Notes under the pieces: generated by a model
The model's database searches: none
Seen by the model: only the letters and a program-made list of their open reading frames with translations
What the model was told of the DNA's origin: nothing
Part shown: piece after piece, positions 1 to 10,800 of the stretch
How the letters are laid out: each line of letters opens with the position of its first letter
Position numbering within the stretch: the stretch's first letter is position 1
Made by a program: the position numbers and the translations under genes
Assembly (NCBI RefSeq): GCF_000416235.1
Contig: NZ_ATLO01000053.1
Span: 62,001-126,000 of the forward strand
Direction of reading: 5' to 3'
Origin: Pseudomonas sp. CFII64
GTDB taxonomy: Bacteria > Pseudomonadota > Gammaproteobacteria > Pseudomonadales > Pseudomonadaceae
DNA length: 64,000 nt

Positions 1-108
1 CGAAAAGGCATGCAGACTGTTTACATTAAATCCTTTTTCATTTCCTACCAGTTAGGCGGATGGTACACTCGCGCGCTTTTCCATACCCCTCTTGGCAGTT
101 CTGAGATT

Positions 109-1848
109 ATGCGCAGTACACATGAAAACAGCTTGCAGGCTGCTTTGAAGGCCTGTAAGAGCAGTTTCATATCGGTTGGCTTCTTCAGCTTATTCATCAA
201 TGCCCTGATGCTTGTCCCGACGTTTTATATGCTCCAGGTTTACGGACGAGTGGTGACCAGCGGCAGCGTTTCTACGCTGGTGATGCTGACAATCATCATG
301 ACTGTTCTGATGGTGACCATGGGTGCCCTTGAGCTCGTTCGCTCGCGGATCATGGTTCGTGTCAGCAGCAAGCTCGATATCCTGTTGAGCCGTGACCTGT
401 ACCGCGCAAGCTTCAAGCGTGCACTGGACAGCGGTGGTATGGATTCTTCGGCCCAGGCTCTGAACGACCTGACAGGCCTGCGTCAGTTCATGACAGGCAA
501 TGGCTTGTTTGCGTTCTTTGACGCCCCGTGGCTGCCGATCTACATCGCTGTGATGTTCATGTTCCACCCGTGGTACGGCTGGATGGCAATTGTGTGTGCC
601 ATCATCCTGGTGATCTTCGCGATCCTGAACGAGAAGATGACCGGTGCGACCCTGGCCGCTGCGAACAAAGAAAACATTGCCGCCAGCCTTTACACCAACA
701 AGAACCTGCGTAATGCCGAAGTGATCGAGTCCATGGGGATGCTCAATACCCTGATCGATCGTTGGGCACACCGCCAGAAAAAGGTCCTGACCCTGCAATC
801 GATCGCCAGTGACAAGGGCGGATTGATGGCCAACATCTCCAAGACCTTCCGGATGCTGGTGCAGTCCCTGATTCTTGGCCTGGGTGCCTATCTGGCGATC
901 AATCACGAAATCAGTGCAGGTCTGGTGATTGCCGGTTCTGTATTGCTGGGTCGTGCCCTGGCGCCTCTGGATTTGATCATTGGCAGCTGGAAAGGCTTTA
1001 TTTCGGCGCGTTCACAATATGCTCGCTTGAATGAAATCCTCGATAAGCAGGAATCAGAACCTGAGCGCATGGCTTTGCCTGCACCGGAAGGTCACGTTGT
1101 GGTCGAGAATTTGATCATCAGTGCCCCGGGCGGCAAGACGCCGATCATCAAAGGCATCAGCTTCACGGTCCCCGCTGGTCAAGTGGTTGGCATCATTGGT
1201 CCGAGTGCTTCCGGCAAGTCCACCCTGGCGCGTGCCTTGATGGGCATCTGGACTCCGCAGCATGGCGTTGTTCGTCTGGATGGTGCTGATATTGCCAACT
1301 GGGATAAGAACGAGCTGGGGCCGCACGTTGGCTATCTGCCACAGGACATCGAGTTGTTCGAAGGCAGTATCAGCGAGAACATTGCGCGTTTCGCCGATAT
1401 CAACGCTGACGAAGTGATCCGCGCGGCACGTATCGCCGGCGTTCACGAAATGATTCTGTTGCTGCCTGAAGGCTACGACACGGTCATTGGCAGCGATGGC
1501 GTCAACCTTTCCGGAGGTCAGCGTCAGCGAATCGGTCTGGCTCGCGCCATTTATGGCTCGCCGCGCCTGATCATTCTTGATGAGCCTAACTCCAACCTTG
1601 ATGACACCGGTGAGCAAGCGCTGGCCCAGGCCATCATGCACATGAAACTGAGTGGCTCGACGATCTTCGTCATCACGCACCGCACGACCATCCTGTCGCA
1701 GCTCGACCGTCTCATGGTCATGAGTGCAGGCGGGATCAGCATGTATGGTCCGCGTGAACAAGTGATGGCTGAACTCAACGCCCAACATCTCGCAGCTCAA
1801 CAAAAAGCAGCCCAGGTTGCTTCAGACGCAGCGCCTACCAGCGTCTGA
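109..1848 (+). CDS. Type I secretion ABC transporter (PrtD/RsaD-like)
   Basis: Inner-membrane ATPase/permease of a type I secretion system that exports unfolded proteins from cytoplasm to outside in one step. The 579-residue protein has an N-terminal membrane domain (hydrophobic segments near residues 20-80 and 110-270) and a C-terminal nucleotide-binding domain with Walker A GPSASGKST (about 364), signature LSGGQRQR (about 465) and Walker B LIILDEPNSNLD (about 487). The DEPNSNLD form is typical of PrtD/AprD/RsaD exporters rather than HlyB, and there is no C39 peptidase domain. The frame is open from position 10, but ATG at 109 gives the usual family length and N-terminus. It starts a three-gene operon with the adaptor and outer-membrane channel. 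Likely substrates are the DUF4214 proteins further along the window (inference). Confidence 0.93.
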   Translation: MRSTHENSLQAALKACKSSFISVGFFSLFINALMLVPTFYMLQVYGRVVTSGSVSTLVMLTIIMTVLMVTMGALELVRSRIMVRVSSKLDILLSRDLYRASFKRALDSGGMDSSAQALNDLTGLRQFMTGNGLFAFFDAPWLPIYIAVMFMFHPWYGWMAIVCAIILVIFAILNEKMTGATLAAANKENIAASLYTNKNLRNAEVIESMGMLNTLIDRWAHRQKKVLTLQSIASDKGGLMANISKTFRMLVQSLILGLGAYLAINHEISAGLVIAGSVLLGRALAPLDLIIGSWKGFISARSQYARLNEILDKQESEPERMALPAPEGHVVVENLIISAPGGKTPIIKGISFTVPAGQVVGIIGPSASGKSTLARALMGIWTPQHGVVRLDGADIANWDKNELGPHVGYLPQDIELFEGSISENIARFADINADEVIRAARIAGVHEMILLLPEGYDTVIGSDGVNLSGGQRQRIGLARAIYGSPRLIILDEPNSNLDDTGEQALAQAIMHMKLSGSTIFVITHRTTILSQLDRLMVMSAGGISMYGPREQVMAELNAQHLAAQQKAAQVASDAAPTSV

Positions 1849-1862
1849 CAGGAAGATTGTCG

Positions 1863-3188
1863 ATGACCCGAAATACGCTCACTACAACCGCCGACATCTT
1901 TGATGGCGTTCCGGTATCCGATACCAAGACCCGGCGCGTCGGTTTCTGGATTGTCTTCGTGACCTTTGGCATCTTCGGCTCCTGGGCCGCATTTGCACCG
2001 CTGGACAGCGCCGCCTACTCGCCGGGCGTGGTCACCGTGCAAAGCTACCGCAAGACCGTTCAGCATCTGGAAGGTGGCATCGTCAAAGACGTGCTCTTCC
2101 ATGATGGCGATATGGTCAAGAAAGGCGATCCGATCATTGTGCTCGATGATGCTCAGCTCAAGGCTGAATATGACACGACTTACAGCCAGCTGGTAGCGGC
2201 CAAAGCCATGGAGGCGCGCCTGCGTGCTGAACGCGACGGCAAGTCTGAGATCGATTTTGGGGCGCTGTTGCCAGCCAACACGCCGCGCGGTCAGGAAGCG
2301 CGTGACAGCGAGACCCAAGTGTTCAATGCCCGTCGTGGCTCGCGTCTGGGTGAGATCGCCGTTCTGCAAGAGCGTATTGGTCAGCTGAATCAGCAAATCA
2401 AAGGCACCGACTCCATGATCGGTACCAAAAACGATCTGGGCAAATCCTACAGTGGGGAAATCGGCGAACTCGACGAACTGCTGAAACAAGGCTTTGTGGA
2501 TAAACAGCGTTTGCTGGAGCAGGAGCGCAAGCTCGACATGCTCAAGTCCGAAGTGGCCGACCATCGCTCGACCATTACCAAGACCCGTTTGCAGATCAAC
2601 GAAACCCAATTGCAGATTCTGCAGATCAACAAGGACTTCAACTCTGAAGTCACCAAGCAGCTGGCTGATGTACAAACCAAGGCCTATGACCTGCAAGAAC
2701 GTACCGCAGCTCTCAAGGATCGTCTGAGCCGCGTCGTTATTCGTGCCCCGGATGACGGCATGGTCATCGGCATGACCGTACACACCATTGGCGGTGTTGT
2801 GCGTCCAGCGACGCCATTGCTGGACATCGTGCCTTCAGTATCTGATCTGGTCGTCGAGGCTCATGTTCAGCCGGTAGATATCGACCGTATTGCCATCGGC
2901 AAGCTCGCGGACATCCGATTCAGCGCGTTCAACAGCGCGACGACTCCACCCATTGAAGGCATGGTCACGCAGGTATCGGCAGACCGTCTGACCGATGAAC
3001 GCACTGGCCAGCCTTACTACTTGGCGCGGGTCGAAGTCACCGAAGCCGGTGCACGCAAGTTAGGGGATCGCAAGCTGCAGCCGGGCATGCCTGCCGACGT
3101 GTTGATCAACACCGGCAAGCGCACCATGCTGCAATACATTCTGCAACCAGCGCGCAATGCCATCGCTGAATCGATGATCGAGCAATGA
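1863..3188 (+). CDS. HlyD-family type I secretion membrane fusion protein (PrtE-like)
   Basis: Periplasmic adaptor linking the ABC exporter to the outer-membrane channel. The 441-residue protein has a short cytoplasmic N-terminus, one transmembrane segment near residues 26-48, a biotinyl/lipoyl-like half-motif (HLEGGIVKDVLFHDGD), a long alpha-helical coiled-coil hairpin around residues 100-290, and a C-terminal beta-barrel domain ending MPADVLINTGKRTML, the classic HlyD/PrtE signature. TTG at 1857 is in frame, but ATG at 1863 sits 7 nt after a GGAAG ribosome-binding site and is preferred. It begins 14 nt after the exporter stop, and its stop overlaps the next start (ATGA). Confidence 0.93.
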   Translation: MTRNTLTTTADIFDGVPVSDTKTRRVGFWIVFVTFGIFGSWAAFAPLDSAAYSPGVVTVQSYRKTVQHLEGGIVKDVLFHDGDMVKKGDPIIVLDDAQLKAEYDTTYSQLVAAKAMEARLRAERDGKSEIDFGALLPANTPRGQEARDSETQVFNARRGSRLGEIAVLQERIGQLNQQIKGTDSMIGTKNDLGKSYSGEIGELDELLKQGFVDKQRLLEQERKLDMLKSEVADHRSTITKTRLQINETQLQILQINKDFNSEVTKQLADVQTKAYDLQERTAALKDRLSRVVIRAPDDGMVIGMTVHTIGGVVRPATPLLDIVPSVSDLVVEAHVQPVDIDRIAIGKLADIRFSAFNSATTPPIEGMVTQVSADRLTDERTGQPYYLARVEVTEAGARKLGDRKLQPGMPADVLINTGKRTMLQYILQPARNAIAESMIEQ

Positions 3189-4597
3189 AAATGCGCCTGT
3201 TTACATGCCTGACCTGGAGCTTACTGGCACTGCAGGTGCACGCTGCCGAGCCGAAAACCGCCGAACCGTCCACGCCCAAGCCGGCGCCGACCGGTATCAG
3301 CGCCAAAGAGTATTCAGCGGACCTGATGCAGCTGTACCGCGAATCTCGTCTGGAAGACCCACGTGTACTCGCTGCCTATGCCCGCACTGAAGCGGGTAAA
3401 GAGCATCAAAAAGAAGCATTCGGCTCCCTGTTGCCACAGATTTCTGCCAATGCCGGTGCCAATCGCATCAAGCAGGTCAACGAACAGGTCAATCAGATCT
3501 ACAACAGCGAGAACTACAGCATTGGTTTGAGTCAGGTGCTCTATAACAAGGCCACTTGGGAGAACTACCAGAAATACAAAAGCATGGCCAAGCAATCGCT
3601 TTCCGAAGCAGATGAAGCTCAGGCCGAAGCGACTGTCGACTTGGCACAGCGTTACTTTGCCGCGCTGGCAGCAGACGATGAGCTTGAATTGGTGCAGGCC
3701 GAGCGCCGTGCCACGCAAAAAAACCTCGACCGGGTCAACGCCTTGTATGAGAAGAAGTACGCAATGATCACGGACGTCCTGGACCTGCGGGCTCGTGTCG
3801 ATGCCTTGGCTGCCCAGGAAGTGGACGCGCGTAATCAGGTCCGTTTGAGTCGGGCTGCGCTGTCGGAAATCGTCGGTCGTCCTGTGGAAGAAAAACTCAG
3901 CCGTGTTCGCAGTGACGTCGAGCTCAAAGTTTCGGACGAAAGCCTGGACAGCTGGGTGGAGTTAGCGCAGACCGATAACCCATCAATCAAAGCCAACCAG
4001 AGTGCCGTTGAGGCAGCAGAAGCGGGCGTACGCGGAGGCAAGGGCGGCCATTATCCGACCTTGTCTCTGAATTTGAGTGCGCAGAACACTAACGAAGGCT
4101 ATAACAATGCCTTGGCGCCGAAAACCGATAGTTATGTAGCCGGCCTGCAGCTGTCCGTGCCCATCTACAGTGGTGGTTCTACTTCGGCTCGGGCTCGTGG
4201 TTTGTATCAGGAGCAGGTTTCTGCCGAGCAGCAACTGGAGGCGACTCGTCGCCAGGTGGTCAAAGAAACTACCAATGCGTACTTGACCGCAGACTCAAGC
4301 GTCGAAAAAATACGCGCCAATCGTAATGCCCTGGCGTCAGCTGAGCAGTCGAGCATCGCCTCCGAGAAAGCCTTCACGTATGGTGTAGTGAATGCCGTGG
4401 ATGTCCTGACCAGCGTACAAAACGAGTTCAAGGCTCGTCGCGACCTGCTCAAGACCCAGTACGACTTTATTACCAATCTGTTCATCCTCAATCGCTGGGC
4501 CGGCAAGCTTTCCGAAGAAAGCGTCCAAAGCGTAAACGTATGGTTGAGCAACAACAGTAAAACGGACCCAGTCCCCGACCGGAACTCGAAGCAATGA
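3185..4597 (+). CDS. TolC-family outer-membrane channel of the type I secretion system (PrtF-like)
   Basis: Outer-membrane exit duct. The 470-residue protein starts with a signal peptide (hydrophobic stretch TCLTWSLLALQVHA, cleavage about residue 20). Two outer-membrane efflux protein repeats follow, rich in long amphipathic helices and with alternating motifs such as IGLSQVLYN and GLQLSVPIYSGG, where each beta-barrel segment is expected. The start overlaps the adaptor stop by 4 nt, and its own stop overlaps gmd by 4 nt, so export and polysaccharide genes are probably co-transcribed. Each component is a recognised family; that they serve the nearby surface proteins is inference from position. 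Confidence 0.93.
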   Translation: MKMRLFTCLTWSLLALQVHAAEPKTAEPSTPKPAPTGISAKEYSADLMQLYRESRLEDPRVLAAYARTEAGKEHQKEAFGSLLPQISANAGANRIKQVNEQVNQIYNSENYSIGLSQVLYNKATWENYQKYKSMAKQSLSEADEAQAEATVDLAQRYFAALAADDELELVQAERRATQKNLDRVNALYEKKYAMITDVLDLRARVDALAAQEVDARNQVRLSRAALSEIVGRPVEEKLSRVRSDVELKVSDESLDSWVELAQTDNPSIKANQSAVEAAEAGVRGGKGGHYPTLSLNLSAQNTNEGYNNALAPKTDSYVAGLQLSVPIYSGGSTSARARGLYQEQVSAEQQLEATRRQVVKETTNAYLTADSSVEKIRANRNALASAEQSSIASEKAFTYGVVNAVDVLTSVQNEFKARRDLLKTQYDFITNLFILNRWAGKLSEESVQSVNVWLSNNSKTDPVPDRNSKQ

Positions 4598-5640
4598 ATG
4601 CACCTAGCAAATCCGTAGTTATCACCGGTATCACTGGTCAAGACGGCGCTTACCTTACCCAGCTGCTGCTGGAAAAAGGCTACAAGGTTTACGGCACCTA
4701 TCGTCGCACCAGTTCGGTCAATTTCTGGCGTCTTGAAGAAGTCGGCGTCGCCAATCACCCGAACCTGGAACTGGTCGAACACGACCTGACTGACCTGAGC
4801 GCCAGTATTCGCCTGCTACAGAAAGCCGAGCCGTCCGAGGTTTACAACCTGGCCGCTCAGAGCTTCGTGGGCGTGTCGTTCGACCAGCCGCTGACCACCG
4901 CTGAAATCACCGGCCTGGGCGCGGTCAACCTGCTCGAAGCGATCCGCATTGTTAACCCGAAAATCCGCTTCTATCAGGCCTCGACCTCGGAAATGTTCGG
5001 CAAGGTCCAGCAGGTTCCGCAGACCGAAGCCACCGATTTCTACCCGCGCAGCCCGTACGGCGTGGCCAAGCTGTATGCCCACTGGATGACCATCAACTAC
5101 CGCGAGTCCTACGGGATGTTCGGTTCCAGCGGCATCCTGTTCAACCACGAGTCGCCACTGCGCGGCAAAGAATTCGTGACCCGCAAGATCACCGACGCCG
5201 TGGCGCGCATTTCTCTGGGCATGCAAGACGTCCTGGAACTGGGCAACATGGACGCCAAGCGTGACTGGGGTTTCGCCAAGGAATACGTCGAAGGCATGTG
5301 GCGCATTCTGCAAGCCGATGAGCCGGACACCTTCGTCCTGGCCACCAACCGCACTGAAACCGTTCGTGATTTCGTGTCCATGGCTTTCAAGGCCGTCGAC
5401 ATCAATCTGGAATGGAAAGGCAGCGCCGACAACGAACACGGCATCGACACCAATACCGGCAAAACCGTTATTCAGGTCAATCCGAAGTTCTACCGTCCTT
5501 CCGAAGTCGAACTGCTGATCGGCGACCCGGAAAAAGCCAAGCGCGTGCTCGGCTGGGAAGCCAAGACCACCCTGGAGCAGCTGTGCCAGTTGATGGTTGA
5601 TGCGGACCTCAAACGCAACAAGAGCGGTACCTCGTTCTGA
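4594..5640 (+). CDS. gmd: GDP-mannose 4,6-dehydratase
   Basis: Converts GDP-D-mannose to GDP-4-dehydro-6-deoxy-D-mannose, first committed step to GDP-D-rhamnose (or GDP-fucose, GDP-perosamine). The 348-residue SDR protein shows the NAD(P)-binding motif GITGQDG at residues 11-17, the family motif YGTYRRTSS, the active-site YGVAK motif near residue 155, and the substrate segment FNHESPLRGKEFVTRKI. It overlaps the TolC-like gene by 4 nt. The matching reductase, rmd, is 22 kb away on the other strand, so the pathway is split by the surface-protein region. The product probably feeds a D-rhamnan O-polysaccharide exported by the Wzm/Wzt pair directly downstream. Confidence 0.95.
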   Translation: MNAPSKSVVITGITGQDGAYLTQLLLEKGYKVYGTYRRTSSVNFWRLEEVGVANHPNLELVEHDLTDLSASIRLLQKAEPSEVYNLAAQSFVGVSFDQPLTTAEITGLGAVNLLEAIRIVNPKIRFYQASTSEMFGKVQQVPQTEATDFYPRSPYGVAKLYAHWMTINYRESYGMFGSSGILFNHESPLRGKEFVTRKITDAVARISLGMQDVLELGNMDAKRDWGFAKEYVEGMWRILQADEPDTFVLATNRTETVRDFVSMAFKAVDINLEWKGSADNEHGIDTNTGKTVIQVNPKFYRPSEVELLIGDPEKAKRVLGWEAKTTLEQLCQLMVDADLKRNKSGTSF

Positions 5641-5789
5641 GTGACCCAGCCTCTGGTGCCAGCCGACCCGAACGCCAACGCGTGACCAGTACTCCAGGCT
5701 CCGCAAGCGGATGCCCATACCGTGCAGGGCCTGATTCCGGCCTGTCTCTTCTGACCGTACGCTAACGGTCCTCAACAGGAATGCCTTGA

Positions 5790-6584
5790 TTGAATACATC
5801 TATCAGCGAACTCTGGCAGGCTCGCCATTTCATCAAGAACTCGATTCGCAACGAATTCGTCACCCGCGTAGTACGCAGCCGTCTTGGCCTGCTCTGGATC
5901 GTCCTGTTCCCGCTGGCCCAAGTCGTTATTTATGCTTTCGTCCTGTCTATGGTCATGGCGGCAAAGCTGCCGGGTATCGACAGCACCTATGCTTATCCGA
6001 TCTACCTGACGGCGGGGATCCTGGCATGGACGCTCTTTGCCGAGATCGTGACCCGTTGTCTGAACGTCTTTATTGAAAACGGCAACCTGCTCAAGAAAAT
6101 GGTGTTCCCGCGCATGGCACTCCCAGCCATCGTTTGCGGCAGCGCACTGCTCAATAACATCGTGCTGCTGGCCTCGGTATTGGCGATCTTTGCCTTGTTG
6201 GGTCACATCCCGAATATTCAATTGTTGTGGCTGCCCGTGCTCACGCTGCTCTTGATGGGGCTGGCACTGGGGCTGGGCCTGACGCTGGGCTTGCTCAACG
6301 TATTTTTCCGCGACGTCGGTCAGGTCGTGACCATTGTGCTGCAGTTCAGCTTCTGGCTGACCCCGGTGGTCTACAACGTCGACATGATTCCCGAGCAATA
6401 CCGCCAATGGCTGCACATGAACCCCATGACCGGCATCGTCCAGGCTTATCAAAGCGTGCTGGTTTACGGGCGCGAGCCTGATTTCTCCCTGTTGGTGTAT
6501 CCAGCGATTTTCGCGGGGGTTGCCTTGCTGATCGGGGCTTTTATCTACCACCGCGCCATTGATGAAGTGGTGGACGTGTTATGA
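5790..6584 (+). CDS. wzm: O-polysaccharide ABC transporter permease
   Basis: Membrane component that moves undecaprenyl-linked O-polysaccharide across the inner membrane. The 264-residue protein has an N-terminal amphipathic gate-helix region and about six transmembrane segments, of the ABC-2 family. Family features include the N-terminal VVRSRLGLLWIVLFPL and the late NVFFRDVGQ and WLTPVVYN segments. The likely start is TTG at 5790, because the ATG at 5781 runs into a stop after two codons; an AGGA box lies 9 nt upstream of the TTG. It follows gmd after a 149-nt gap in which I see no gene, and overlaps wzt by 4 nt (ATGA). Confidence 0.92.
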   Translation: MNTSISELWQARHFIKNSIRNEFVTRVVRSRLGLLWIVLFPLAQVVIYAFVLSMVMAAKLPGIDSTYAYPIYLTAGILAWTLFAEIVTRCLNVFIENGNLLKKMVFPRMALPAIVCGSALLNNIVLLASVLAIFALLGHIPNIQLLWLPVLTLLLMGLALGLGLTLGLLNVFFRDVGQVVTIVLQFSFWLTPVVYNVDMIPEQYRQWLHMNPMTGIVQAYQSVLVYGREPDFSLLVYPAIFAGVALLIGAFIYHRAIDEVVDVL

Positions 6585-7804
6585 CCCCGGCCCTGAGTGT
6601 CGAAGGCATCAGCAAAGCCTTCAATAAGTACTCCCGTGAAAGTCAGCGACTGCTGGCGTGGCTGGGTTTTCCCTCGTCATCGGTAGAGCGCAAGTGGGTA
6701 CTCGAAGACATCAACTTCGCCCTGCGCCCCGGCGAAGCCGTGGGCTTGATCGGGCTTAACGGCGCGGGCAAGAGCACGCTGCTGAAAATCATCACCGGCA
6801 CCCTCAAACCGACCACCGGCAGCGTGCAGATCAATGGCCGCGTGTCAGCGATTCTCGAATTGGGCATGGGCTTTCACCCGGACCTGACCGGGCGGCAAAA
6901 CGTCTATCACGTTGCCGGTTTGATGGGCTACACCCAGCTGCAAATCGACGGCTTCATCAATGACGTGCATGATTTCTCGGAAATTGGCGATTACTTCGAG
7001 CATCCGGTGCGGGTGTATTCCAGCGGCATGCAGGCTCGCCTGGCTTTTGCCGTGGCCACGGCCCAGCGTCCGGAAATCCTGATTGTCGACGAAGCGCTTT
7101 CCGTGGGCGATGCCTACTTTCAGCACAAAAGCTTCGACCGCATTCGGCAGTTCACCCGCGAAGGCACCACCTTGCTGCTGGTCAGCCACGACAAACAGGC
7201 GATCCAGAGCATCTGCAACCGCGCGATTCTCCTGCAGCACGGCACCATCGCCATGCAAGGCGAACCCAACGCGGTCATGGATTACTACAACGCCTTGCTC
7301 GCCGCCCACCAGGATCAGCAGATCATTAACAATCCCGAACACAGCGGTGCGCTGCTTTCGGGGACAGGCCAGGCAGCCTTCAGCAAAGTCGAAATGTTCG
7401 ACCAGAACGGCCAGCACATTGAAATCGTCGATGTGGGTCAATCGGTGACCTTGCGTGTCGATGCCCGCATCCACGAAGCGTTGCCGGATCTGGTTCTGGG
7501 TTTCCTGATTAAGGACCGCTACGGGCAGGATGTTTTCGGCACCAACACCCGCCATCTGGACCAGGTGTGCTACGACATCAAGGCCGAGAGCGACATGGCC
7601 TGGACGTTCACGTTCCCCGCCAACCTCGGGCCGGGCACTTACTCGATCACCATTGCGCTGCATGGGCATGCCGGTCATATCGAGAGCAATTACGCCTGGC
7701 AGGAACGCGCGGTATTGTTTGAAGTCGTGAACCGCAGTCACAGCGAATTTATCGGAGTGTCCTGGTTGGGCGCCCAACTGGAGAGCCGTCAGCATCATGA
7801 TTGA
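6581..7804 (+). CDS. wzt: O-polysaccharide ABC transporter ATP-binding protein with C-terminal glycan-binding domain
   Basis: ATPase partner of Wzm. The 407-residue protein has Walker A GLNGAGKST near residue 66, signature YSSGMQARLAFA, Walker B EILIVDEALSVGD, and a C-terminal beta-rich domain of about 150 residues (from about 260). In known Wzt proteins this domain binds the modified non-reducing end of the finished glycan, coupling chain termination to export. Its presence, plus a methyltransferase domain at the N-terminus of the next protein, suggests that chains are capped (probably methylated) before export. That coupling is known for Escherichia coli O8/O9a and inferred here. It overlaps the next gene by 8 nt. 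Confidence 0.93.
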   Translation: MTPALSVEGISKAFNKYSRESQRLLAWLGFPSSSVERKWVLEDINFALRPGEAVGLIGLNGAGKSTLLKIITGTLKPTTGSVQINGRVSAILELGMGFHPDLTGRQNVYHVAGLMGYTQLQIDGFINDVHDFSEIGDYFEHPVRVYSSGMQARLAFAVATAQRPEILIVDEALSVGDAYFQHKSFDRIRQFTREGTTLLLVSHDKQAIQSICNRAILLQHGTIAMQGEPNAVMDYYNALLAAHQDQQIINNPEHSGALLSGTGQAAFSKVEMFDQNGQHIEIVDVGQSVTLRVDARIHEALPDLVLGFLIKDRYGQDVFGTNTRHLDQVCYDIKAESDMAWTFTFPANLGPGTYSITIALHGHAGHIESNYAWQERAVLFEVVNRSHSEFIGVSWLGAQLESRQHHD

Positions 7805-10800
7805 TGATTTTTACCGGGTTCTGGAGGAACGCTTTCGCTCCTCTCAAGCTGTAATTCGTCAGCGTTTACAGGTCTATCAACCGTTTCTGCAGGCTTTACG
7901 CCAGGAAGTCGCGCAACCGCGCGCCCTGGACATCGGTTGTGGTCGCGGCGAATGGCTGCAGCTATTAGTAGAAAACGGTTTTGAAGCCCGGGGCGTGGAC
8001 CTTGATGACTCGATGCTTGAGGCCTGTCACGAGCGGGGCCTGAACGCCGAAAACCTCGACGCCCTCAAAGCCCTGCAAGCGCTGCCCGACAACAGCCTTG
8101 ATCTGATTTCCTCGTTCCATGTGGTCGAACACCTGACGTTCGACTATCTTCGCGAGTTGTTGCAGGAAACCCAGCGGGTGCTGTCGCCCCAGGGCTTGCT
8201 GATTCTGGAAACACCCAACATAGAAAACCTGTCGGTAGGGACCTGCGATTTCTGGCTTGACCCTACCCACGTTCAACCGTTGCCACCGGTATTCCTCGAA
8301 TTCCTTTGCCAATACAGCGGTTTCGAGCGCTGTAAAATCCTGCGTCTGCAAGAAGATCCCGCCCTGCGCGAGCCCGATGCCAGCATTGGCCTGGTGGACG
8401 TATTGTTCCGCGCCAGCCCGGATTACGCCGTCGTAGCCCGCAAAGCGTTGCCAGCGCCAGAGCAAATCGATCCATTTGCTGAACTGTTCGCCAAGGACTT
8501 CGGGATCAAGCTCGATACCCTCGCCGGTCGTTATGACGAAATTATCGACCTGCGCATAGAAAGCACTGACCTGCGCGTCGAGCAGCTGGGCCATGATTTC
8601 GACGAACGTCTGGAACAGCAGCGGGTGCGCATGGAACAATCGTTCCAGGCCCACGAAGTCCTGTTGCAGGAACATCAGGCTCGCCTGATCAAGCACGAAG
8701 CACGTCTGGATCAAAAGGCCGATCGCCTGCAACAGCAGGAAGAGCGTCTTTACGCCTGGTATGCCGAAAGCATCGAGCGCGCGACCAAAGCCGATCAGCA
8801 ATTGCTGGACCTTTACAGCAGCAGTTCCTGGCGTCTGACCCGCCCGTTACGCGGCGTGGTCAGGCTGGTGCGCGAACCCGGCTTCTTCAAATTGACCGTC
8901 AAGCGTGCGGCCTTGCTACCGCTGAACAGTGGCCTGCGCTATGTGCGCAGCAAACGTCGCTTCATGGGCGTGCTCAAATCGGTGGTTGAGCGCGTACCTG
9001 CGCTGGATAAACGTTTCCGCGCTTACCAGGCGTCTCTGGAAAAAGCCGTATCGGACATCGCCATCCCGGCCGATCCGATCTCCAACTATTCGCCGCGCGT
9101 CGAATATTTGCAGCGCCATCTGGTCAAGCTGGTGGGTCACGACGCCCCTGTCATTATTGATCAGGCCTCGTCCGACAGCCTGCCGCGTCTGGCCTATGTT
9201 TCGCCGCTGCCGCCGGAACGCACCGGTATTGCCGACTACAGTGCCGAACTGCTGCCGGCCTTGGCCGCTTATTATCAGATCGATCTGATTGTCGAGCAGC
9301 CGCTGGTCGAAGGTCAGTGGCTTCACGAGCATTGTCAGGTGCATGACGCCGACTGGCTGCGTGAGCGCGCCGACCAGTACGACGCTGTGCTCTACCACAT
9401 TGGCAACTCCTCGTATCACAGCTTCATGGTCGAGCTGATGGAAGAAGTGCCGGGCATCGTGGTCCTCCATGATTTCTTCATCAGCGACCTCAACCGCACC
9501 ATGAGCGCTCGCGACAACAGCCATCGCCAGACCCTGCAAACCTTGTATTACGGCCATGGTTATCCAGCGCTGGTGGACCCGCTTGCCGAGTCCACTTCGT
9601 TTGACTATCCGGTCAATCGCAAAATGTTGCAGCAGGCCACGGGCGTCATCGTTCACTCCGAAGTCTCCCTGCGCCTGGCGCGTCAGTGGTACGGCGAACA
9701 TGCCGGAGCCGACTGGTCGCTCGTGCCGCTGCTGCGCGAGCGTGCCATTGAGCAAGACCGTGAAGCGTTGCGTCGCTTGCTCGACCTGCCGCAAGACGCC
9801 TTCGTCATTTGCAGCTTTGGCCTGCTGGGCGTCACCAAGCTTAACCATCGTCTGGTTCGTGCCTGGCTGGACTCCGAACTCGCGCTGGACCCAACCTGCA
9901 TGCTGGTACTCGTCGGCGTGGCCGGCGAAACGCCGTACTGCAAGGAAGTGCTGCAAACCATCGCCGACAGCGGCTTGGGCGCGCGCATCCGGGTAACCGG
10001 CTGGTGCGACAACACCACCTTCAAGCAGTACCTGGCCTGCGCCGATCTGGCTGTGCAATTGCGCACGTTGTCGCGCGGCGAGACTTCGGCGACCGTCCTC
10101 GACTGCATGAATAACCGTCTGCCGGCCATCGTCAACGCCAACGGCAGCATGGCTGATCTTTCGCCGTTGGCGGTGTACCGCCTGGACGACGAATTCGAAG
10201 ACGCCGATCTGACTCACGCCATCGAGCAGCTGTGGCGTGATCCCCAAGCGCGCCGTGATCTGGGCGAGCGGGGCAGGGCAATCATCGAAGAACAGCATGA
10301 TCCGGACTACTGCGCCGGTCTTTACCATGTGGCAATCAGCAAATTCACCCAGCGCGCCGAGCAGCGCGACGTGCAATTGCGTGAAGCCATCAAACAACTG
10401 CCGGCGCCGGTGCTCGAAGCCGCGCGCCAGCAGGACGCAGCCCACGCGCAGGTCGTCAATGACGCCTTGCTGGCCTTGGCCGATCAACTGCTACAAGGTC
10501 AGCCTGATCCGCTGCAACCTCGGCAATTGCTGCTCGACATCACTGCAACCTGCCAGGTTGATCGCCAGACCGGCATCGAACGCGTTGCGCGCGCGCTGAC
10601 CCTGGCGCTGTTGGCCGAACCGCCTGCGGGCTATCGCATCGAGCCGGTCTATCTGGTGTTCTCCGGTGGCCAGTGGCATTACCGTTACGCCACGGCTTAT
10701 ACCGCCGGGCTGCTGGACTTGAGCAAAGAGCTGGCCGACCAGGGTGTGGATTTCGCACCGGGTGACCAGCTGGTAACGCTGGATGTTTCTGGCCAATCGC

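Noticed and set aside
8916..10487. 523-codon minus-strand frame within the large glycosyltransferase gene
   Set aside because: High-GC antisense frame. The plus-strand protein has clear GT motifs across the same bases.
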